From contig JBFXDS010000016.1 in NCBI GenBank assembly GCA_050180895.1, forward strand, positions 1 to 64,000: a DNA stretch of 64,000 nucleotides, given 5' to 3'. The DNA comes from JBGPEQ01 sp050180895. Lineage in GTDB: Bacteria > Pseudomonadota > Alphaproteobacteria > Dongiales > Dongiaceae. Shown piece after piece: positions 60,374 to 64,000 of the stretch; position 1 is the stretch's first letter, and every line of letters begins with the position of its first letter. Below the pieces are notes generated by a model, which saw only the letters and a list, made by a program, of their open reading frames with translations, ran no database searches and was not told where the DNA came from. Both the position numbers and the translations under genes were made by a program.

Positions 60374-62131
60374 ATGCCGGCCGCTGAAAACACCGTTGGC
60401 GCGACCTACCGCGTCCTGGCGCGGAAATACCGGCCGACGACCTTTGCCCAGCTCATCGGTCAGGACGCCATGGTGCGGACCCTGACCAACGCCTTCGCCG
60501 GCGGCCGGGTCGCCCAGGCCTTCATGCTCACGGGCGTGCGCGGCGTCGGCAAGACCACGACTGCGCGCATCATCGCCCGCGCGCTCAACTGCATCGGCCC
60601 GGACGGCCAGGGCAGCCCCACCGCCACGCCTTGCGGCGTCTGCGACAACTGCGTCGCCATCGCCGAGGACCGCCATGTCGACGTGCTGGAGTTGGACGCG
60701 GCAAGTCGGGCCGGTGGCGTGAACGAAGTTCGTGAACTCGTTGACGGTGTGCGCTACCGGCCGGTGAGCGCTCGCTACAAGGTCTACATCATCGACGAAG
60801 TCCACATGATGACTCCCCAGGGCTTCAACGCGTTGCTGAAGACGCTCGAAGAGCCGCCGTCGCATGTGAAGTTCATCTTCGCGACCACCGACATTCGGAA
60901 AGTTCCGATCACAATTCTGTCTCGCTGCCAGCGCTTCGACCTGCGTCGCATCGACGTTGACACGCTGACCAAGCTCTATACCGATGTCACCAAGGCCGAA
61001 GGCGTCGAGATTGCACCCGCCGCCCTCGCCCTGATTGCACGCGCCGCCGACGGCTCCGCGCGCGACGGGCTGTCGCTGCTCGACCAGGCGATCGCCCGCG
61101 CCGATGGCCCGGTGGGCGAGGCCGACGTGCGCGACATGCTCGGCCTTGCCGACCGCACGCAGCTGTTCGATCTCTACGACCTGCTCATGCGCGGCGACGC
61201 CAAGGCCGCCCTCGACCTCATGGGCGCGCTCTACGCCGCCGGGGCCGACCCGGCCGTGGTCGTGCAGGACCTGCTGGAGCTCACCCATTGGCTCACGCGC
61301 CTCAAGCTCGTGCCGGCGGCGGCCGAGGCGCCGGGCGTGCCGGAGGTGGAGCGCGTGCGCGGCGGCGGCATGGCCGCCAAGCTGAGCACCGCCCAGCTCG
61401 CGCGCGTCTGGCAGATGCTGCTCAAAGGGCTCGCCGAGGTGCAGACCGCGCCGATGCCGCTGCAGGCCGCCGAGATGGTCCTCATCCGCCTCACCCATGC
61501 CGCCGACCTGCCCACGCCGGCCGATCTCGTGCGCCAGCTGCAGAACGGCGGCGGCGCGGCCCAGCTCGATACCATGCCGCCGGGCGGCGGGACCGATCGC
61601 GCGGGCCCGGTGACGACGGCGGTCGCGCCCGCGCCGCAGACGCCGCGCCCGGAGCCGGACGATCGACCGCGCGCCTTCGCCGCCGGCGGGGCAACGATGC
61701 CGGCGCCGGTCGAAGCGGTCGAGGCGGCGCCGGGTCCGGACAGCTTTGCCGCCGTCGTCGCCCTGCTCGGCGAACGGCGCGAGGCCATCCTGCAGGCGCA
61801 TCTCAGGAACAACGTTCACCTCGTGCGCTTCGAGCCCGGCCGCATCGAGATCCGTCCCGACGAGCATGCGCCGCGCACGCTCGCGAACCGCCTGGGCGCG
61901 CTGCTCTCCGACTGGACCGGCCGCCGCTGGGTCGTCGCGATCTCCGGCGAGCCCGGCGAGCCGACCCTAGGCGAGCAGGACGCCGCGAAGGATCGTCAGG
62001 AACGTGCGGAGATCACCGCTCATCCCCTGGTGCAGGCGGTGATGGCAACATTTCCCGGCGCCGCCATCGAAACCATCCGCGACCTCTCGGCCGCCATCGA
62101 CATCCCGACCGACGGAGACCCCGACGCATGA
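60374..62131 (+). CDS. dnaX: DNA polymerase III tau/gamma subunit
   Basis: A 585-residue clamp-loader ATPase. Walker A GVRGVGKTTT, Zn-binding CIGPDG...CGVCDNC, Walker B YKVYIIDEVHMM, and sensor-1 FATTDIRKVPITILSRC are present. The C-terminal domains (about 370-585) are shorter than in Escherichia coli. It loads sliding clamps and couples polymerases. A Pro/Ala linker precedes the tau-specific end; no slippery A-run is obvious for gamma production. Confidence 0.95.
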   Translation: MPAAENTVGATYRVLARKYRPTTFAQLIGQDAMVRTLTNAFAGGRVAQAFMLTGVRGVGKTTTARIIARALNCIGPDGQGSPTATPCGVCDNCVAIAEDRHVDVLELDAASRAGGVNEVRELVDGVRYRPVSARYKVYIIDEVHMMTPQGFNALLKTLEEPPSHVKFIFATTDIRKVPITILSRCQRFDLRRIDVDTLTKLYTDVTKAEGVEIAPAALALIARAADGSARDGLSLLDQAIARADGPVGEADVRDMLGLADRTQLFDLYDLLMRGDAKAALDLMGALYAAGADPAVVVQDLLELTHWLTRLKLVPAAAEAPGVPEVERVRGGGMAAKLSTAQLARVWQMLLKGLAEVQTAPMPLQAAEMVLIRLTHAADLPTPADLVRQLQNGGGAAQLDTMPPGGGTDRAGPVTTAVAPAPQTPRPEPDDRPRAFAAGGATMPAPVEAVEAAPGPDSFAAVVALLGERREAILQAHLRNNVHLVRFEPGRIEIRPDEHAPRTLANRLGALLSDWTGRRWVVAISGEPGEPTLGEQDAAKDRQERAEITAHPLVQAVMATFPGAAIETIRDLSAAIDIPTDGDPDA

Positions 62132-62451
62132 AGAATCTGACCCAGATGATGAAGCAGGCCCAGGCCATGCAGGCCAAGATGCAGGAGATGCAGGCGGCGC
62201 TCGAGCGCACCGAGGTCACCGGGGTATCCGGCGGCGGCATGGTCACGGTCACCGTCAGCGGCAAGGGCGAGATGCGCCGCATCAAGATCGATCCGAAGCT
62301 GGTCGATCCCGGCGATGTCGCGATGCTGGAAGACCTGGTCGTCGCCGCCGTCAACGATGCCCGCGCGAAGGTCGAGCAGCAGATGCAGGCCGAGATGGCC
62401 AAGCTCACCGGCGGCCTCCAGCTCCCGCCCGGCCTCAAGCTGCCGTTCTGA
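62128..62451 (+). CDS. YbaB/EbfC nucleoid-associated protein
   Basis: A 107-residue dimeric DNA-binding protein: MKNLTQMMKQAQAMQAKMQE followed by VTGVSGGGMVTVTVSGKGEM and KLVDPGDVAMLEDLVVAAVN. Its ATG overlaps the dnaX stop as ATGA. It is of normal family length and in the conserved dnaX-ybaB-recR order. Confidence 0.95.
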   Translation: MKNLTQMMKQAQAMQAKMQEMQAALERTEVTGVSGGGMVTVTVSGKGEMRRIKIDPKLVDPGDVAMLEDLVVAAVNDARAKVEQQMQAEMAKLTGGLQLPPGLKLPF

Positions 62452-62489
62452 ATTCTCTCCCCACCGGGCGACGATCCGGGATCGGCAGG

Positions 62490-62574
62490 CTGCGTCCTTC
62501 GACAGGCTCAGGATGAGGATCGTTCTTCGTGCCACCAAGGCTTTTCCTCATCCTGAGCCTGTCGAAGGACGCAG
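62490..62574. repeat. Perfect 30-bp inverted repeat (dispersed family, copy C)
   Basis: Arms 62490-62519 and 62545-62574 are exact reverse complements around a 25-nt loop nearly the same as that of the 6061 copy (shared ...gtgccac-aaggcttt). It lies within the ybaB-recR spacer, so both genes would be read through the hairpin. Confidence 0.85.
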
Positions 62575-62598
62575 GATAGTTCTGCAGCCATACCGCGC

Positions 62599-63192
62599 AT
62601 GACCGTCTCCGACATCGACCGCCTGATCCAACTGCTCGCCAGGGTGCCGGGACTCGGTCCGCGCTCGGCCCGCCGCGCCGCGCTGCATCTTCTGAAGAAG
62701 CGCGAGCTGCTGATGCAGCCGCTCGCCCGCGCGCTCGATGACGCGGCTGCCAACATCCGGAGTTGTGCGCAGTGCGGCAACCTGGACACGGCCGATCCCT
62801 GCGTCATCTGCGCCGATCCGCGCCGCGACGCCGCGACCATCTGCGTCGTCGCCGACGTCGCCGATCTGTGGGCGCTGGAACGCGCCGCCTCCTACAAGGG
62901 CCGCTACCATGTGCTCGGCGGCACGCTGTCCGCCCTCGACGGCATGGGCCCCGACCAGCTCAACATCGCCGGCCTCGTCCGCCGCGCCGGCGAGCCGGCG
63001 GTGAAGGAAATCATTCTCGCCACCGGCGCCACCGTCGACGGCCAGACCACGGCCCACTATATCGCCGACCGCCTGGCCGGCCTCGAGGTCACCATCTCCC
63101 GCCTCGCCCACGGCGTCCCCGTCGGCGGCGAGCTTGACTATCTCGACGACGGCACGCTCACGGCGGCGCTGAAGGCCCGCCGGCCGGTCTGA
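62599..63192 (+). CDS. recR: Recombination protein RecR
   Basis: A 197-residue RecR of normal length. Helix-hairpin-helix LLARVPGLGPRSARRAALHL, zinc finger CAQCGN...CVIC, and Toprim (TICVVADVADLWALERA, YHVLGGTLSALDGMGPD) are present. It acts with RecO at single-strand gaps. It follows ybaB, separated by the 62490 repeat. Confidence 0.96.
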   Translation: MTVSDIDRLIQLLARVPGLGPRSARRAALHLLKKRELLMQPLARALDDAAANIRSCAQCGNLDTADPCVICADPRRDAATICVVADVADLWALERAASYKGRYHVLGGTLSALDGMGPDQLNIAGLVRRAGEPAVKEIILATGATVDGQTTAHYIADRLAGLEVTISRLAHGVPVGGELDYLDDGTLTAALKARRPV

Positions 63193-63241
63193 GACGGCTT
63201 TCGCTCGACAGCCGCGCCGGCGCTCCCCTACCATCCGCGCC

Positions 63242-64000
63242 ATGCGCTATCTCGCGGCCGATGTGGGCGGGACGTTCACGGATCTGGTGCTGGTCGATGT
63301 CGATCCGGCCACCGGCGCCGGCCGCGTGCATCTGGACAAGGTGACGTCGCAGGCGACGGGCTCCGCCGCCGGCATCGCCGAGGGAATCCTGCGGATCGCC
63401 GCCGCGGCAGGGCTGACGCCTGGCGATATCGACCTCTTCGTCCACGGCTTCACCGTCGGCACAAATGCGTTTCTGACGCGCAGCGGCGCCAGGGTGGCGC
63501 TGGTCGTCACCAAGGGCTTCCGCGACATCCTCGTCATCGGCAGCCAGTCGCGGCCCGATCTCTATTCGCTCACCGGCCGCAAGCCGGAGCCGGTCGTGCC
63601 GCGCTCGCGCACCGTCGAGGTCGACGAGCGGGTCGACGCCTTCGGCAATGTCGTGACGGCGCTGACGGCGGCGGAGGCCGCGCGTGTCGCCGCCGCCGTG
63701 GCGGCGCTGGCGCCGCAGTCGGTCGCCGTCTGCCTCGCCTTCGCCCATCTCGATCCGACCCACGAGCGCATGATCGAATCGGCGTTGAAGGCGGCGTTGC
63801 CGGAGGTCCCGGTCTATCTCTCCAGCCGCGTCAATCCGCAGATCGAGGAATATCCGCGCGCCAACACCACCGCCGTCGCCGCCTATGTCGGTCCGGTGAT
63901 CGACCGCTATGTGGGCGCGGTCGAATCGCGCCTGGCCGGAATCGGAGTCGCATCGCCCCTGCGGTTGATGCGCAGCGACGGCGGCGCCGCCACGGCGCGG
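63242..64000 (+). CDS. Hydantoinase/oxoprolinase A-subunit family protein, N-terminal part
   Basis: The frame from ATG 63242 stays open to the window end (253 codons). It begins MRYLAADVGGTFTDLVLVDV, the ATP-binding start of HyuA/OxoprolinaseA, followed by VHGFTVGTNAFLTRSGARV, TKGFRDILVIGSQSRPDLYS and SSRVNPQIEEYPRANTTAVA. Such subunits hydrolyse hydantoin or 5-oxoproline with ATP. HyuB would be expected next. Confidence 0.92.
   Translation, partial: MRYLAADVGGTFTDLVLVDVDPATGAGRVHLDKVTSQATGSAAGIAEGILRIAAAAGLTPGDIDLFVHGFTVGTNAFLTRSGARVALVVTKGFRDILVIGSQSRPDLYSLTGRKPEPVVPRSRTVEVDERVDAFGNVVTALTAAEAARVAAAVAALAPQSVAVCLAFAHLDPTHERMIESALKAALPEVPVYLSSRVNPQIEEYPRANTTAVAAYVGPVIDRYVGAVESRLAGIGVASPLRLMRSDGGAATAR

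Noticed and set aside
60374..62131. Programmed frameshift in dnaX giving gamma
   Set aside because: No A-rich slippery heptamer with a downstream hairpin was found around the domain III end.

Overview
The window reads as high-GC (roughly 70%) chromosomal DNA of an alphaproteobacterium, most likely Rhodospirillales-like or Hyphomicrobiales-like. The placement rests on the housekeeping sets (cycM divergent from kdsB-pheA; ffs-dnaX-ybaB-recR; lepA; HU; hisN-type phosphatase), on the YejABEF importer, and on intergenic palindromes of a type widespread in that class. Genus cannot be called from sequence alone. About 60 protein genes, one tRNA-Ser(GGA) and the 4.5S SRP RNA are supported. || 1-13.4 kb: the first codons of a divergent transposase-like gene; pheT with no pheS beside it; an MntA-HepT type VII toxin-antitoxin pair; an orphan polyamine-type binding protein; a soluble AAA+ ATPase with TPR N-terminus facing an operon of GAF histidine kinase, small membrane protein and TPR-membrane protein; HU; a class III nucleotide cyclase with a C-terminal membrane anchor followed by a FecR-domain protein; a lipoprotein and a small anchored protein. 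|| 13.4-18.6 kb: an accessory, lower-GC island. Five evenly spaced 17-bp palindromes lead into a Fic-domain protein, followed by an HNH endonuclease with an EVE-like N-terminus, a HEPN-type RX4H protein, an unrecognised helical protein, and a divergently placed VapBC pair with its own inverted-repeat operator. This is the best candidate for an undescribed defence or toxin system. || 18.6-35.8 kb: lepA, two related small membrane proteins, an HxlR regulator behind a CRP-like site, tRNA-Ser, a PAS histidine kinase, and an amine/amide catabolic cluster (LuxR-type regulator, class III aminotransferase, amidase, creatininase-family hydrolase). Then a formamidopyrimidine-type glycosylase, Kup potassium importer, a DUF1989 protein, an AAA+ ATPase with a c-di-GMP-type MshEN domain, and an exported M15/DUF882 peptidase. 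|| 35.8-49 kb: a glycosyltransferase-like membrane protein, GST, M17 aminopeptidase, PmtA-like methyltransferase, and a six-gene yej operon (two YejA-type binding proteins, YejB, YejE, YejF, then a GhrA-like reductase) with a strong stem-loop between binding-protein and permease genes. || 49-64 kb: HAD hydrolase, MFS exporter, an Old Yellow Enzyme remnant, a glutamine-amidotransferase-like protein, a frameshifted glyoxalase-fold gene, RibB with a degenerate GTP-cyclohydrolase II domain, hisN-like phosphatase, diheme membrane cytochrome c, kdsB, pheA, nudC (containing a palindromic element inside the coding sequence), terC, a DUF6134 protein, ffs, dnaX, ybaB, recR and the start of a hydantoinase A subunit. 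|| Several families of intergenic palindromes recur: a 29-30 bp inverted repeat with a conserved 25-nt loop (three copies), a GTAGGGGCGAGCG-type element at convergent gene ends, and a 21-nt TCCCCGGG-N5-CCCGGGGA element.
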